Assembly (NCBI RefSeq): GCF_018613415.1
Contig: NZ_JAGGQG010000006.1
Coordinates: 186,001-250,000, forward strand
Origin: Bacillus sp. ISL-18
GTDB taxonomy: Bacteria; Bacillota; Bacilli; Bacillales; Cytobacillaceae
DNA: 64,000 bases
Direction of reading: 5' to 3'
A program made the translations under genes and the position numbers. Of the stretch, positions 27,040-36,443 are shown piece by piece. Position 1 is the stretch's first letter; each line of letters begins with the position of its first letter. Under the pieces are notes generated by a model. The model was not told the DNA's origin. It made no database searches and saw only the letters and a program-made list of their open reading frames with translations.

Positions 27040-27069
27040 TAACTTTGATTTAAATTTAGTGTAAAAATG

Positions 27070-27103
27070 ATGGCTTGCATGTTAAAGTGCAAGCCATTTT
27101 TTT
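27070..27103 (+). terminator. Terminator of the VOC gene
   Basis: Perfect 10-bp stem ATGGCTTGCA (27070-27079) with TGCAAGCCAT (27088-27097), 8-nt loop, then TTTTTTT. The 27104-27363 stretch after it shows only an imperfect AT-rich palindrome near 27158-27184. Confidence 0.88.
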
Positions 27104-27363
27104 GGGAAAAATTAATTCCTTTTATTGGTATGTAAACCAGCTTATTAACTCCATGTTAGTTACCATAATTTAATTATGTAAACTGATTCCTTATTCAACC
27201 TCGAATTACTTTACAGGTCATGGGTATCTACTCTTAGTCTATTTGAGCCATTCACTTTAATCATTAACTCCGATAAGATAAATAGTGTGAAAATGATTAG
27301 AATCAACTATAAATTTAAACCCGATTGAGTAACTTTTAAACTCGTGAGAGAAAGGAGAGCAAT

Positions 27364-28167
27364 GTGAACACTGACCAAGCTTTTGACTTTTTAAAAGCAG
27401 CCGGAGTTTCAGACGAAGAGTGTGTCGATACGGTAAGAAGATGGCTGCGAGAGCGGAAAATTAAATACCAGGCAAAGGGTGCATTTCATCAAACGGACTA
27501 TATTCTTGATGATACCAATCAGGCTATCAACTTGTTAAATGATGCCGGTGTAGCGGCTAGCATGGGAATTCAAGTCGTTCAACGCTGGCTGTATGAGGGG
27601 AAGATTCAAAAAGTAGGAGACGGGAATCAGCTGACTGAATACATAGCAAGCGTCAAAAATCCAAAGCCTTTACTAAACCCTCCTACAGATCAGGATAAAC
27701 TGATTCGAGAATTAAAGGCCAAAGTTAAAGTACAGGATGATCATTTAAAAGAGTTAGAGGAACTCCATAAAACGTCTGTCAAGACTTTCATCCAGCAAAG
27801 GAACAAATTACAAAAAGAGATCCTCAACTTAGAGCTTGAAAAAAATGAATTACAAAAGGAAACTAGAAAAGTACTAAAAGAAAATATTGAATTACGTAGT
27901 GAATTGTTATACTTAAAAGATAAACTTTCGAAACAAGGAAAAAGAGTTCCTGAAAAGGCACAGGTGTTTACACCTAATCAATCACTTGATTATCGCCAAA
28001 AGTTAGGGTTGTCAAAAACGGCAAGTGAAAAGGAAATTTTAACAAGATATAAAAAATTATTAAAAATGACCCACCCTGATCATGGGGGAAATGCAGTAGT
28101 TTTTCATTATGTCAAAACAGACTATGATCATTATAAAAATAATAAAGGTGTAAGCAATGAACAGTAA
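27364..28167 (+). CDS. J-domain protein with two N-terminal HTH-like repeats and coiled coil
   Basis: A 267-residue protein. Two similar units of about 45-50 residues at the start each end in a MerR-like pattern (VRRWLRERKIKY near residue 28 and VQRWLYEGKIQ near residue 82). A strong coiled coil fills about residues 115-190. A C-terminal DnaJ-like J domain (about 210-260) carries the HPD motif in KMTHPDHGGN. A C-terminal J domain is unusual. It could recruit DnaK to a DNA-bound complex, but this is inference. The GTG start at 27364 follows AAGGAG. It overlaps the methyltransferase gene by 11 nt. Confidence 0.75.
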   Translation: MNTDQAFDFLKAAGVSDEECVDTVRRWLRERKIKYQAKGAFHQTDYILDDTNQAINLLNDAGVAASMGIQVVQRWLYEGKIQKVGDGNQLTEYIASVKNPKPLLNPPTDQDKLIRELKAKVKVQDDHLKELEELHKTSVKTFIQQRNKLQKEILNLELEKNELQKETRKVLKENIELRSELLYLKDKLSKQGKRVPEKAQVFTPNQSLDYRQKLGLSKTASEKEILTRYKKLLKMTHPDHGGNAVVFHYVKTDYDHYKNNKGVSNEQ

Positions 28168-28714
28168 ATTAAAATGGAACACAAAACATAAGGAACGGAT
28201 TAATCAACTCGAGGAACCTGCACCCAATTCAAGATTAATAACGCTAGGAGATTATTTAAGTGGGGGAAACGTGCTTGATCTTGCCTGCGGGCTTGGAGGA
28301 AATAGTTTGTTTTTTGCCCAAAGGGGCTATCAAGTACAAGCCATCGATATTTCGGATGTTGCTATCAATTATATACAGGAACTAGCAGCAAAAAAGAACC
28401 TCTCAATTGATGCCAAGTTGGCCGATCTCACGGCACTCGACCATTTCAGCTGGGACAATGAATCCTTTGATATGATTGTTATCACCAATTATTTAGATCG
28501 GATGCTTTTTCCTACTATAAAAAGAATCCTTAAAGAGAATGGTTACTTTTTTATGGAGACTTATTATCAGTCACCAAAAGCAGGCAATAATGAAATCTCT
28601 ACATATTATAAACTGAGGCCTAAAGAGTTATTAAAAGAGTTTGGTGATTGGCAGATCCTTTATTATGAAGAAAACGAACACGTTGGACGACAAACTATTT
28701 TTTGCAGGAAATAA
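28157..28714 (+). CDS. Class I SAM-dependent methyltransferase (TehB/UbiE-like)
   Basis: A 185-residue Rossmann methyltransferase. SAM motif I is NVLDLACGLGGNSLFF, motif II acidic residue lies in VQAIDISDVA, and motif IV is FDMIVITNYLDR. Small size and the late YYKLRPKELLKEFGDW segment resemble tellurite-resistance TehB-type enzymes. The ATG at 28157 follows AAGGTG within the J-domain gene, and the 11-nt overlap implies coupled translation. Substrate is unknown. A terminator follows. Confidence 0.85.
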   Translation: MNSKLKWNTKHKERINQLEEPAPNSRLITLGDYLSGGNVLDLACGLGGNSLFFAQRGYQVQAIDISDVAINYIQELAAKKNLSIDAKLADLTALDHFSWDNESFDMIVITNYLDRMLFPTIKRILKENGYFFMETYYQSPKAGNNEISTYYKLRPKELLKEFGDWQILYYEENEHVGRQTIFCRK

Positions 28715-28735
28715 GTAATTGAAACCGAGTGGGAA

Positions 28736-28774
28736 AAGGCGCTATCCAAAGTAAAAGGATAGTGCCTTTTTTTA
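28736..28774 (+). terminator. Terminator of the J-domain/methyltransferase unit
   Basis: A 12-bp stem with one G-U pair, AAGGCGCTATCC (28736-28747) with GGATAGTGCCTT (28757-28768), then TTTTT. Confidence 0.88.
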
Positions 28775-28845
28775 CGAACAATAGGGTGTTGTAAAAAGTT
28801 TGATTTATTTTTATTATCGAATATCTTTAATTCGAGTTATATTTC

Positions 28846-28874
28846 TTGACCTCAAAAATGTCTGGGAGTATGAT
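28846..28874 (+). promoter_or_regulatory. Sigma-A promoter of the pentose phosphate operon
   Basis: TTGACC (28846-28851), 17-bp spacer, TATGAT (28869-28874). The start would be near 28881. An inverted repeat AATTAGT-N7-ACTAATT (28884-28904) sits right at the start and may be an operator. Confidence 0.7.
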
Positions 28875-28883
28875 GGTTACGTT

Positions 28884-28904
28884 AATTAGTGTAGGTTACT
28901 AATT
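28884..28904. promoter_or_regulatory. Inverted repeat at the start of the pentose phosphate transcript
   Basis: Perfect 7-bp arms AATTAGT and ACTAATT, 7 bp apart, 10 bp downstream of the -10 box. It is placed as a repressor site would be. The regulator is unknown; an HxlR-type gene lies just after the operon. Confidence 0.4.
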
Positions 28905-28951
28905 GTTACCAATGATATAAAATAATACTGGACATAAAAGGAGTGATCGAG

Positions 28952-29086
28952 ATGGTGGAAGTTACTTTGATGATTCATTACAGAGGTAAAAATTATTTAA
29001 CGAATGTAATGGTGGAGAAGGGCACACCAGAAAAACAAATACTGCAGATCGCTAGGAAACAAATTAAGAAACAATGGGTAAAGTAA
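28952..29086 (+). CDS. Small protein, probable BA3454-family stress response protein
   Basis: A 44-residue open frame with a good ribosome binding site (AAAGGAGTGAT, 7 nt before ATG). The product starts MVEVTLMIHYRGKNYLTNV and ends in a basic KQIKKQW segment, the pattern of the small BA3454 family found in Bacillus as I remember it. Function is unknown. It is the first gene after the promoter at 28846 and lies 48 nt before rpiA with no terminator between, so it is likely part of the pentose phosphate transcript. Confidence 0.65.
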   Translation: MVEVTLMIHYRGKNYLTNVMVEKGTPEKQILQIARKQIKKQWVK

Positions 29087-29134
29087 AAAGGTATATGGTA
29101 TCCCAGATCCTTTCCGAAGGGAGCAAAAACTTGT

Positions 29135-29806
29135 TTGAATGAGAAACAAAAAGTCGGAGAAAAAGCTGCTGAATATGTTAGAGATGGAATGGTTATTGGA
29201 CTAGGGACAGGTTCTACTGTTTTTTATACTCTCGCAAAACTGGGTCAATTAGTACAACAAGGACTCTCGATAAAAGGAATCCCAACTTCTTTACAAACAG
29301 AGCAATTGGCCAGGGAATTAGGAATACCACTGGTAACTTTTAATGAAATAGACCAAATTGATCTGGCCATTGATGGTGCTGATGAAGTTAACCCAGATTT
29401 ACACCTTATTAAAGGAGGCGGGGGTGCCCTATTAAGAGAAAAAATCATTGCAAAAGCGGCTGATACGTTTATTGTCGTCGCAGACTCACACAAAATGGTC
29501 GATACATTAGGGTCCTTTCCACTCCCAGTAGAGGTGATTCCATTTGGGATGGAAATGACACGAAAATATTTAGAAGAGCTTGGCGGATCACCTAAACTAC
29601 GGCAAAAAAATGGATCAGCTTATCAAACAGATAATGGTCATTATATTTTTGACTGTAGGTTCCAAACGATTACCCATCCGCGGGATTTAGAAATAGATCT
29701 GAATCTCATTCCTGGTGTTGTCGAAAATGGATTATTTGTTGGAATGGCTGACATCGTCATTACCTTGGATTTACATAAGGAAATTGACATTAATTCGCGA
29801 AAATAA
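29135..29806 (+). CDS. rpiA: Ribose-5-phosphate isomerase A
   Basis: A 223-residue enzyme interconverting ribose 5-phosphate and ribulose 5-phosphate in the pentose phosphate pathway. Motifs: GLGTGSTVFYTL (phosphate binding), DGADEVN (catalytic region) and KGGGGALLREK. Length is normal. The start is TTG at 29135 with AAGGGAG 10 nt upstream. Most Bacillus use RpiB for this step, so an RpiA in an operon with zwf, tkt, gnd and tal is notable. The 77-nt gap to zwf contains a possible secondary -10 (TATAAT near 29854). Confidence 0.93.
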   Translation: MNEKQKVGEKAAEYVRDGMVIGLGTGSTVFYTLAKLGQLVQQGLSIKGIPTSLQTEQLARELGIPLVTFNEIDQIDLAIDGADEVNPDLHLIKGGGGALLREKIIAKAADTFIVVADSHKMVDTLGSFPLPVEVIPFGMEMTRKYLEELGGSPKLRQKNGSAYQTDNGHYIFDCRFQTITHPRDLEIDLNLIPGVVENGLFVGMADIVITLDLHKEIDINSRK

Positions 29807-29883
29807 ATCGGGTATGGATGTGGGAAAATAATTAAGTAATACGATTAATAGATATAATTTTTCAATTATGAGGAGAAACAAAC

Positions 29884-31401
29884 ATGGAATCAATGACGTT
29901 TGTATTATTTGGAGCAACAGGGGATTTAGCAAAAAGAAAAATATACCCCGCTCTCTATAATTTATATATAGATGGTAAGCTGCCACGTCCCATTTCAATT
30001 ATTGGACTTGGCAGAGGGAATGTAACTCAGTTTGATTTTCAAGAAAAGGTAAAGGAATCAGTGATCGAGTTTTCACGCCGCTTAGACCATGATGCCAGTC
30101 AATTGGGAGAATTTCTTGAGGCGTTTCGATTCAGTACGTTGGATGTAGGTAAATCAGCGGATTATCAAAAATTACTTAAGCTGGTTAAGGAACGAGAAGA
30201 AGAACTGCAATTAGCAGAAAATCGCATGTTTTATCTATCGGTAGCACCAGAGTTTTTTGATACCATTGCCCTAAATATTAATAGCAGCGGCCTAGGCGCA
30301 ACGAAGGGCTGGAAACGATTAATCATCGAAAAACCATTTGGACATGACCTTCAATCGGCACGGGAACTTAATGAAAAATTGAGCAGTGCCTTTGATGAAG
30401 AAGAGATTTATCGAATCGATCATTATCTAGGAAAACCAATGGTTCAAAACCTCGAAGCGCTTGAGTTTGCAAACCCAGTTCTCCAATCTGTTTGGAATAA
30501 AGATCATATTGCGAATGTACAAATTACTGCGGGTGAGATGGTTGGTGTCGAACAAAGAGCAGGTTATTACGATCAAGCAGGAGCCATTCGTGACATGGTA
30601 CAAAATCATATGCTGCAAATGCTAATGATGACCGCTATGAACTTGCCTTACAAGATTAACGCTGCCGAAATTCGAAATGAAAAACGAAAGGTAATGGAAG
30701 CTGTTCGTCCGGTAAGGAAAGAAGAGGCTCAATATGAAATTGTTCGAGGACAATACGCTGCTGGAGTGATGGATGGTAAATCTGTTGCGGGTTATCGTGA
30801 GGAACCAGGAGTAAATCCTTCTTCACAGACCGATACATTTGTTGCCGCACGTTTATGGATTGATAATCCATATTGGAGTGGAGTGCCGTTCTATATACGG
30901 ACAGGAAAGCGAATGAAGGAAAAATCTACTCGTATTGTGATTGAATTTAAAAATACGTTAAAACTTCTCTATAGCCAAAATGATCAAAAAGTAGAGCCTA
31001 ATTTATTAATTATTGAAATCAGCCCAAATGAAAATGTTACCTTGCAGTTGAACAGTAAAAACCATTTGAATAACGGGAAAATGGAACCAGTAAGAATTAA
31101 TTTTTCTTGTGAGGATTCAGAACGTAATGGATCAGGTGTGCCGGAGGCGTATGAAAGATTGATCTATGATGCCTTTATTGGTGATTCTACCTTTTTTGCT
31201 CATTGGAAAGAGGTTGAATTATCTTGGGAATGGGTACAGCCAATCTTGAATGCATTTGCGGAAAATCAATTGCCCCTTCATGAATATCCGTCCGGTTCGT
31301 ATGGCCCTGATGCCGCTGACTCCTTGTTAGCTGAAGATGGCTTTAAATGGTGGCTGGATGAAATGATTCAAGAAGACAAAGAGGTCGTACTTCAGAAATA
31401 A
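29884..31401 (+). CDS. zwf: Glucose-6-phosphate 1-dehydrogenase
   Basis: A 505-residue NADP-dependent dehydrogenase, first step of the oxidative pentose phosphate pathway. The N-terminal nucleotide-binding motif is FGATGDLAKRK, the substrate and catalytic segment is RIDHYLGKPMVQN with the conserved Lys and His, and the C-terminal domain contains PFYIRTGKRM. Length matches the family (about 490-510). GAGGAG lies before the ATG at 29884. No separate 6-phosphogluconolactonase gene is seen next to it. Confidence 0.96.
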   Translation: MESMTFVLFGATGDLAKRKIYPALYNLYIDGKLPRPISIIGLGRGNVTQFDFQEKVKESVIEFSRRLDHDASQLGEFLEAFRFSTLDVGKSADYQKLLKLVKEREEELQLAENRMFYLSVAPEFFDTIALNINSSGLGATKGWKRLIIEKPFGHDLQSARELNEKLSSAFDEEEIYRIDHYLGKPMVQNLEALEFANPVLQSVWNKDHIANVQITAGEMVGVEQRAGYYDQAGAIRDMVQNHMLQMLMMTAMNLPYKINAAEIRNEKRKVMEAVRPVRKEEAQYEIVRGQYAAGVMDGKSVAGYREEPGVNPSSQTDTFVAARLWIDNPYWSGVPFYIRTGKRMKEKSTRIVIEFKNTLKLLYSQNDQKVEPNLLIIEISPNENVTLQLNSKNHLNNGKMEPVRINFSCEDSERNGSGVPEAYERLIYDAFIGDSTFFAHWKEVELSWEWVQPILNAFAENQLPLHEYPSGSYGPDAADSLLAEDGFKWWLDEMIQEDKEVVLQK

Positions 31402-31423
31402 AATAGTCTAGGAGGAAATTGAC

Positions 31424-33418
31424 GTGGCACAAAACATTGAGAACTTAGCTGTAACAACGATTCGAACTTTATCGATCGACGCGGTCAACGCGGCAAACTC
31501 TGGTCATCCCGGTCTCCCGATGGGGGCAGCACCGATGGCTTATGCATTATGGGCAAACCATTTGAATCACAATCCGGAAAATCCTAACTGGTTTAACCGT
31601 GATCGCTTCGTTTTATCTGCAGGACATGGTTCAAGCTTATTATACAGCTTGCTTCATGTATTCGGCTATCAAGTCTCGATGGATGATCTGAAAGGCTTCC
31701 GAAAATTAAATAGCAAAACCCCCGGGCATCCCGAATTCGGCCATACCCCTGGAGTAGAGGCGACAACTGGTCCATTAGGACAAGGAATTGCTAACTCAGT
31801 TGGGATGGCGATGGCAGAAGCACATTTAGCTGCTAAGTTTAATAAAGAAGGATTTCCTGTGATTGACCATTATACCTATGCTTTAGTTGGTGATGGCGAT
31901 CTTATGGAAGGTGTTTCCTACGAAGCGATGTCAATGGCAGGTCATATGAAACTAGGGAAGCTGGTTGTATTATATGATTCGAACGATATCTCCCTTGATG
32001 GTGAATTAAATGTTTCCTTCTCTGAAGATATCAAGAAAAGAGCAGAATCTGCCCACTGGCACTATCTAAGAGTGGAAGATGGCAACGATATTGAGGCCAT
32101 TACAAAAGCAATCCAATCGGCCAAAGAAAATACGGAACAGCCAAGTTTGATTGAAATCAGAACGATCATTGGTTACGGAAGTCCGAAGGTAGCAGGTACC
32201 AATAAGGCCCATGGTGCACCGCTTGGAGTTGATGAAGGGAAAGTAACCAAACAAGCCTATAACTGGCTTTATGAAGAAGATTTCTATGTTCCAGATGAAG
32301 TAAGAGTTCATTTTGAACAGTTAAAGCGTAAAGGAATCGAAACAGAACAAGGCTGGAACCAATTATTTGAATCTTATCAAAAAGAAAATCCAGAATTGGC
32401 AGAACAGTTAGCGAATGCGATTTCCGGAAAAGTTCTCATCGAGGCCAACGATATCTTAACGTTCGATAGCAGCAAAGCGGTATCAACTCGTGTTGCCAGC
32501 GGGGATGCCATTAACCATTTTGTGAAATCAGTGCCAGCCATTTTTGGAGGCAGCGCAGACCTTTCTCACTCCACTATGACTGAGATAAAAGGGGAGCAAA
32601 TATTTGCTGTCGAATCGTACGCGGCCCGCAATGTTTATTTTGGTGTTCGTGAGCATGCGATGGGTGCAGCGGCGAACGGGATGGCTTATCACGGCGGGTT
32701 AAAGCCGTTCGTTAGCACATTCTTTGTTTTCAATGATTATTTACGTCCTTCTATCCGCTTGGCTGCTTTATCCAAGCTTCCCGTTACGTATGTGTTTACT
32801 CATGATTCCATCGCAGTTGGTGAAGATGGTCCAACACACGAGCCAGTAGAACAGTTGGCTGCTCTTCGTGCTATCCCAGGTCTAACGGTTATCAGACCAA
32901 CAGACGCTAATGAAACAGCTAGTGCTTGGGCATTTGCACTTCAACAAACAGAAGGACCAGTCGCTTTAATCCTAAGCCGCCAAAACTTACCGGTATTTAG
33001 TGAAACGAAAGCGAATTTAGATAAGGTTTCTAAGGGTGCCTATGTATTAACAGAAACCAATTCGAACCCAAATGTAATCTTAATGGCAACAGGTTCTGAA
33101 GTCTCATTGGCTGTCAATGCAAAAAAAGAACTGGAAAAGGAAGATCTTTCTGTCCGGGTTGTCGCAATGCCAAGCTGGGAATTGTTTAATAAGCAATCGT
33201 CTGAATATAAGGAGACAGTGCTTCCTTCTTCTGTCACCAAACGGGTGGCGATCGAAATGGGTATCCGATTAGGATGGGAACGCTATGTTGGTTTTGCAGG
33301 TGAAGTGCTATCGATTGAGTCATTCGGTGCTTCCGGAGAGGGTACATCTGTAATGAAACATTTTGGATTTACGACCGAAAATGTCGTTCACATCGCAAAA
33401 AATGTTTTAAATAAGTAA
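31424..33418 (+). CDS. tkt: Transketolase
   Basis: A 664-residue thiamine-diphosphate enzyme moving two-carbon units between sugar phosphates. Visible features: [17 protein letters not shown], the ThDP/Mg motif GDGDLMEG, and the pyrimidine domain with [16 protein letters not shown]. Length equals that of Bacillus transketolase. The GTG start at 31424 follows GGAGG by 8 nt; 22 nt separate it from zwf. It works with the transaldolase encoded two genes later. Confidence 0.96.
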   Translation: MAQNIENLAVTTIRTLSIDAVNAANSGHPGLPMGAAPMAYALWANHLNHNPENPNWFNRDRFVLSAGHGSSLLYSLLHVFGYQVSMDDLKGFRKLNSKTPGHPEFGHTPGVEATTGPLGQGIANSVGMAMAEAHLAAKFNKEGFPVIDHYTYALVGDGDLMEGVSYEAMSMAGHMKLGKLVVLYDSNDISLDGELNVSFSEDIKKRAESAHWHYLRVEDGNDIEAITKAIQSAKENTEQPSLIEIRTIIGYGSPKVAGTNKAHGAPLGVDEGKVTKQAYNWLYEEDFYVPDEVRVHFEQLKRKGIETEQGWNQLFESYQKENPELAEQLANAISGKVLIEANDILTFDSSKAVSTRVASGDAINHFVKSVPAIFGGSADLSHSTMTEIKGEQIFAVESYAARNVYFGVREHAMGAAANGMAYHGGLKPFVSTFFVFNDYLRPSIRLAALSKLPVTYVFTHDSIAVGEDGPTHEPVEQLAALRAIPGLTVIRPTDANETASAWAFALQQTEGPVALILSRQNLPVFSETKANLDKVSKGAYVLTETNSNPNVILMATGSEVSLAVNAKKELEKEDLSVRVVAMPSWELFNKQSSEYKETVLPSSVTKRVAIEMGIRLGWERYVGFAGEVLSIESFGASGEGTSVMKHFGFTTENVVHIAKNVLNK

Positions 33419-33436
33419 AAAATGGGGTAATTGATC

Positions 33437-34336
33437 ATGAAATTAGGATTAGTCGGTTTAGGAAAAATGGGTTTTAACTTAGGACAAAATTTATTGGAAC
33501 ACAATCATGAAGTGGTTGCATTCGATGTCAATTCGAGTGCTGTCGAAGAAATGAAAAAATTCGGTGCATCAGGCGTTTCAAGCTTAAAAGAACTAGTTCA
33601 ATCCCTTGAGCAGCCGAGAATTGTTTGGATTATGGTTCCACATAGCGTTGTGGATTCCGTGATTGGAGAAATTCATCCGTTTTTAAACGAAGGGGATATC
33701 GTCATTGAAGCGGGTAATTCTCATTATAAAGAATCCATCCAACGTTATAACGAATTGAAAGAACTCGGGATTCATTTTATGGATGCTGGTACATCTGGCG
33801 GTATGGAAGGTGCACGCCAGGGTGCATGCTATATGGTTGGCGGTGACCCTGAGGCTTGGGAAATAGTTGAACCTATTTTTAAAGATACGTCTGTGGAAAA
33901 TGGTTATTTATATGCAGGCAAAGCCGGCAGCGGCCACTTCTTAAAGATGGTCCATAATGGTATTGAGTATGCCATGATGGCGGCGATTGGTGAAGGTTTT
34001 GAAGTCCTAGAGAAAAGTGATTTCAATTATGACTATGAAAAAGTAGCTAGAGTATGGAATAACGGTTCTGTGATCCGTTCTTGGCTAATGGAATTAACTG
34101 AAAATGCCTTTTCAAAATATCCGAATTTGGAAGAAATTAAAGGGATTATGCATTCATCAGGTGAAGGAAAATGGACAGTTGAAACAGCCCTTGACCTGCA
34201 AACCGCTACACCGGTTATCGCCTTGTCGTTGATGATGCGTTATCGTTCTTTAGAGAATGACACCTTTACAGGAAAAGTGGTTGCCGCATTAAGGAATGAA
34301 TTTGGTGGACATGCAGTCGAAAAAGCGAGACAATAG
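33437..34336 (+). CDS. gnd: 6-phosphogluconate dehydrogenase, decarboxylating, short (NAD-type) form
   Basis: A 299-residue enzyme of the short GndA/YqeC-like group, converting 6-phosphogluconate to ribulose 5-phosphate and CO2. The nucleotide motif is GLVGLGKMGFNLG, the substrate loop DAGTSGGMEGARQG, and the catalytic Lys/Asn lie in GHFLKMVHNGIEY. The short form is typically NAD-dependent, in contrast to the 470-residue NADP form. ATG 33437 is preferred to TTG 33431 because of the distance to GGGG. It is the fourth gene of the operon. Confidence 0.92.
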   Translation: MKLGLVGLGKMGFNLGQNLLEHNHEVVAFDVNSSAVEEMKKFGASGVSSLKELVQSLEQPRIVWIMVPHSVVDSVIGEIHPFLNEGDIVIEAGNSHYKESIQRYNELKELGIHFMDAGTSGGMEGARQGACYMVGGDPEAWEIVEPIFKDTSVENGYLYAGKAGSGHFLKMVHNGIEYAMMAAIGEGFEVLEKSDFNYDYEKVARVWNNGSVIRSWLMELTENAFSKYPNLEEIKGIMHSSGEGKWTVETALDLQTATPVIALSLMMRYRSLENDTFTGKVVAALRNEFGGHAVEKARQ

Positions 34337-34367
34337 AATTGATTAAAAAATAGGAGGAAGAAACATC

Positions 34368-35030
34368 ATGAAATTTTTTATTGATACTGCTAATTTAGAC
34401 GAAATTAAAAAGGCTTATAAAATCGGGGTTTTATCCGGTGTTACTACCAACCCATCCTTAGTTGCAAAAGAAGGAGTAAAATTTGAAGACCGTATTGCAG
34501 AAATTTTAAATGCGGTTCCTGAAGTTGAGTCTGTTTCTGCAGAAGTAACTCCTAATGCTTTAACAGCGGATCAAATGATCGCCGAAGCCAACGAGTTAAT
34601 CAAAATTAATAACGGGGATAAAAATATCACCATTAAACTTCCGATGACTTTAGATGGGTTAGAGGCATGCCGTTACCTAACAAAGAAAGGTGTAAAAACT
34701 AACGTTACCCTTATTTTTACAGTTAACCAAGCTTTATTAGCAGCTCGTGCTGGAGCAACTTATGTTTCTCCATTCTTGGGCCGCTTAGACGATATTAGTG
34801 AAGATGGTGTACAACTTGTTGCCAAGATTGCTGAGTTATTCCGCGTACAAAAATTAGATTCACAAATCATTGCGGCATCTGTTCGTCATCCAGACCATGT
34901 CACTCGTGTAGCGCTTGCTGGTGCACATATTGCTACGATTCCTTTTAAAGTAATTGAGCAATTATCTAAACACCCATTAACGGATCAAGGAATTGAAAAG
35001 TTTGCTGCCGATTGGAAAAGTGCCCTTTAA
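34368..35030 (+). CDS. tal: Transaldolase, small TalC/MipB type
   Basis: A 220-residue enzyme of the fructose-6-phosphate aldolase/TalC group, transferring dihydroxyacetone units. The start [16 protein letters not shown], the [13 protein letters not shown] segment, the Schiff-base Lys in NITIKLPMT and [10 protein letters not shown] are all characteristic. AGGAGGAAG precedes the ATG. It closes the pentose phosphate operon; a terminator follows 60 nt later. Confidence 0.95.
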   Translation: MKFFIDTANLDEIKKAYKIGVLSGVTTNPSLVAKEGVKFEDRIAEILNAVPEVESVSAEVTPNALTADQMIAEANELIKINNGDKNITIKLPMTLDGLEACRYLTKKGVKTNVTLIFTVNQALLAARAGATYVSPFLGRLDDISEDGVQLVAKIAELFRVQKLDSQIIAASVRHPDHVTRVALAGAHIATIPFKVIEQLSKHPLTDQGIEKFAADWKSAL

Positions 35031-35091
35031 TAGGTACAATCAGCCGACGTGATTTCATTGTTTTAAACGCATATCTAAATAAACACGAAAC

Positions 35092-35128
35092 GACCATCCT
35101 TAGGTCATAATAAGGATGGTCATTTGTT
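35092..35128 (+). terminator. Terminator of the pentose phosphate operon
   Basis: Perfect 11-bp stem GACCATCCTTA (35092-35102) with TAAGGATGGTC (35111-35121), 8-nt loop, then ATTTGTTCT. Confidence 0.8.
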
Positions 35129-35183
35129 CTAAAAAATTAAATGATTGGGGGCTATTTTTTTAACTCTTAAAAATCAAGTTGTG

Positions 35184-35504
35184 TTATTTATCCTTCATCC
35201 AGCTATTTGCCCACTGACTAATGGGTCCTAGTATTTTTCCTAGTTCGGTTCCTTTTTTTGTTAATAAGTATTCCGTCCTTACCGGTCGGTCAGGCAAAAC
35301 ATGGCGCAGGACGATTCCATGCTCTTCTAACTCTTTCATTCTCTCGGTCAGAACACGTTTACTTAAGTCTGGAATTAGGGCATTTATTTCGCTAAAACGC
35401 TTAGGTCCGCTAAGCAATACAAATATAATTAATCCTGTCCATCTTTTTCCTATTAGCCCAAAAGATCTTTCAACCTCTGGACAAAGTTTTGCCTCCTCTT
35501 CCAT
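35184..35504 (-). CDS. HxlR-family regulator (YodB/CatR-like)
   Basis: A winged-helix regulator of about 106 residues. CPEVERSFGLIGKRW near the start matches the YodB/CatR group, in which this N-terminal Cys is the sensor for quinones and diamide. The HTH part LSKRVLTERMKELEEHGIV and wing RTEYLLTKKG follow. The ATG at 35504 is chosen, though the ribosome binding site is weak; a TTG at 35507 is possible. It lies tail to tail with the pentose phosphate operon. Target genes are unknown. Confidence 0.85.
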   Translation of the reverse strand: MEEEAKLCPEVERSFGLIGKRWTGLIIFVLLSGPKRFSEINALIPDLSKRVLTERMKELEEHGIVLRHVLPDRPVRTEYLLTKKGTELGKILGPISQWANSWMKDK

Positions 35505-35709
35505 CAAATCACATACTTTCTTTTTATAATTTGGATATTATTTGTCTCTGATATACTTATTGTAACCATATATTAATTTCTTAAAAAGCTAAATTAGTAA
35601 ATTTTAGAAAGAAAAAGCCTCTAATTTATGAATTTGTAATCATTTCGTCAAAATTGTAAGAAAACGTAGAGAAAAAGAAAGAGGAAATATCTGAAGTAAT
35701 TCGAACATG

Positions 35710-35755
35710 AATAGAAAAATAGGGAAAAGCAGTTCTCTCACTTAAAGCTTTTCCC
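35710..35755 (-). terminator. Minus-strand terminator
   Basis: Stem GGGAAAAGC (35722-35730) with GCTTTTCCC (35747-35755). On the minus strand a T-rich run (TATTTTTCTATT) follows. It serves the gene at 35786-36280. Confidence 0.65.
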
Positions 35756-35785
35756 CATAGCATTTCTAAAAGTAGTAATAGGAAC

Positions 35786-36280
35786 TCAAGCTGTAATTCT
35801 TTTTTGTCTAGGAAATGTAATATCTTCAGATTGAATCGTTAATAATCGCTCTAATAGTTCCAGCGTTCCTTTTGTCTCCTTTATTTCGATTGTAGAAATC
35901 ACGTTTGCCTGTTTCAAATGATTGATCCTGGTCGTTACTAATTGATTAAATTGTGTTGATTTTGTTAATATATATTCAATTAATTCGATAGCAGCTAGTC
36001 TTTCCCTTTCGTTCTTTAAAGCGAAAATATTTTGTTTGTCAGTCTCAAAGATAAAGATAGATTGTTGATCCTCTGACATTCTAATACCAAATACCTCATT
36101 TTTAGTTCCATAATATTCATTATTTCTTATCCGCAGCATATCGATGCTAATCATCACTTCATAGAAGGGGAAATTTTTATCAGGATAACGAAAATTGGTA
36201 AGTTCAATGTTTGAACTTTGATCGATAAATATTTCTTTTTCTAATTCGGTTTGAATAACTTTAGAATCTATTAAGTTCAC
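35786..36280 (-). CDS. Hypothetical protein
   Basis: A 164-residue protein that I do not recognise. The GTG at 36280 (VNLIDSKVIQTELEK) has AGAGGT upstream and is chosen over upstream starts that would add a hydrophobic stretch without a binding site. It is soluble, with strands in the first half (FYEVMISIDMLRI) and a helical second half. It may be a small regulatory or structural protein. It is transcribed divergently from the nitronate monooxygenase gene at 36444. Confidence 0.6.
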   Translation of the reverse strand: MNLIDSKVIQTELEKEIFIDQSSNIELTNFRYPDKNFPFYEVMISIDMLRIRNNEYYGTKNEVFGIRMSEDQQSIFIFETDKQNIFALKNERERLAAIELIEYILTKSTQFNQLVTTRINHLKQANVISTIEIKETKGTLELLERLLTIQSEDITFPRQKRITA

Positions 36281-36443
36281 AATAATTACCTCTTTTCTAA
36301 TATTTTTTATAACAAAAAGGAACAAGGGAACAAAAAGTAACCTTTCAATGCTAGTATTATATAGCTGCAGGACAAATAAATCAAATAGACTGTTTTCAAG
36401 AGATTTATTATAACAATTTAGATAAAGGGGAAGGAAGAAGGAA

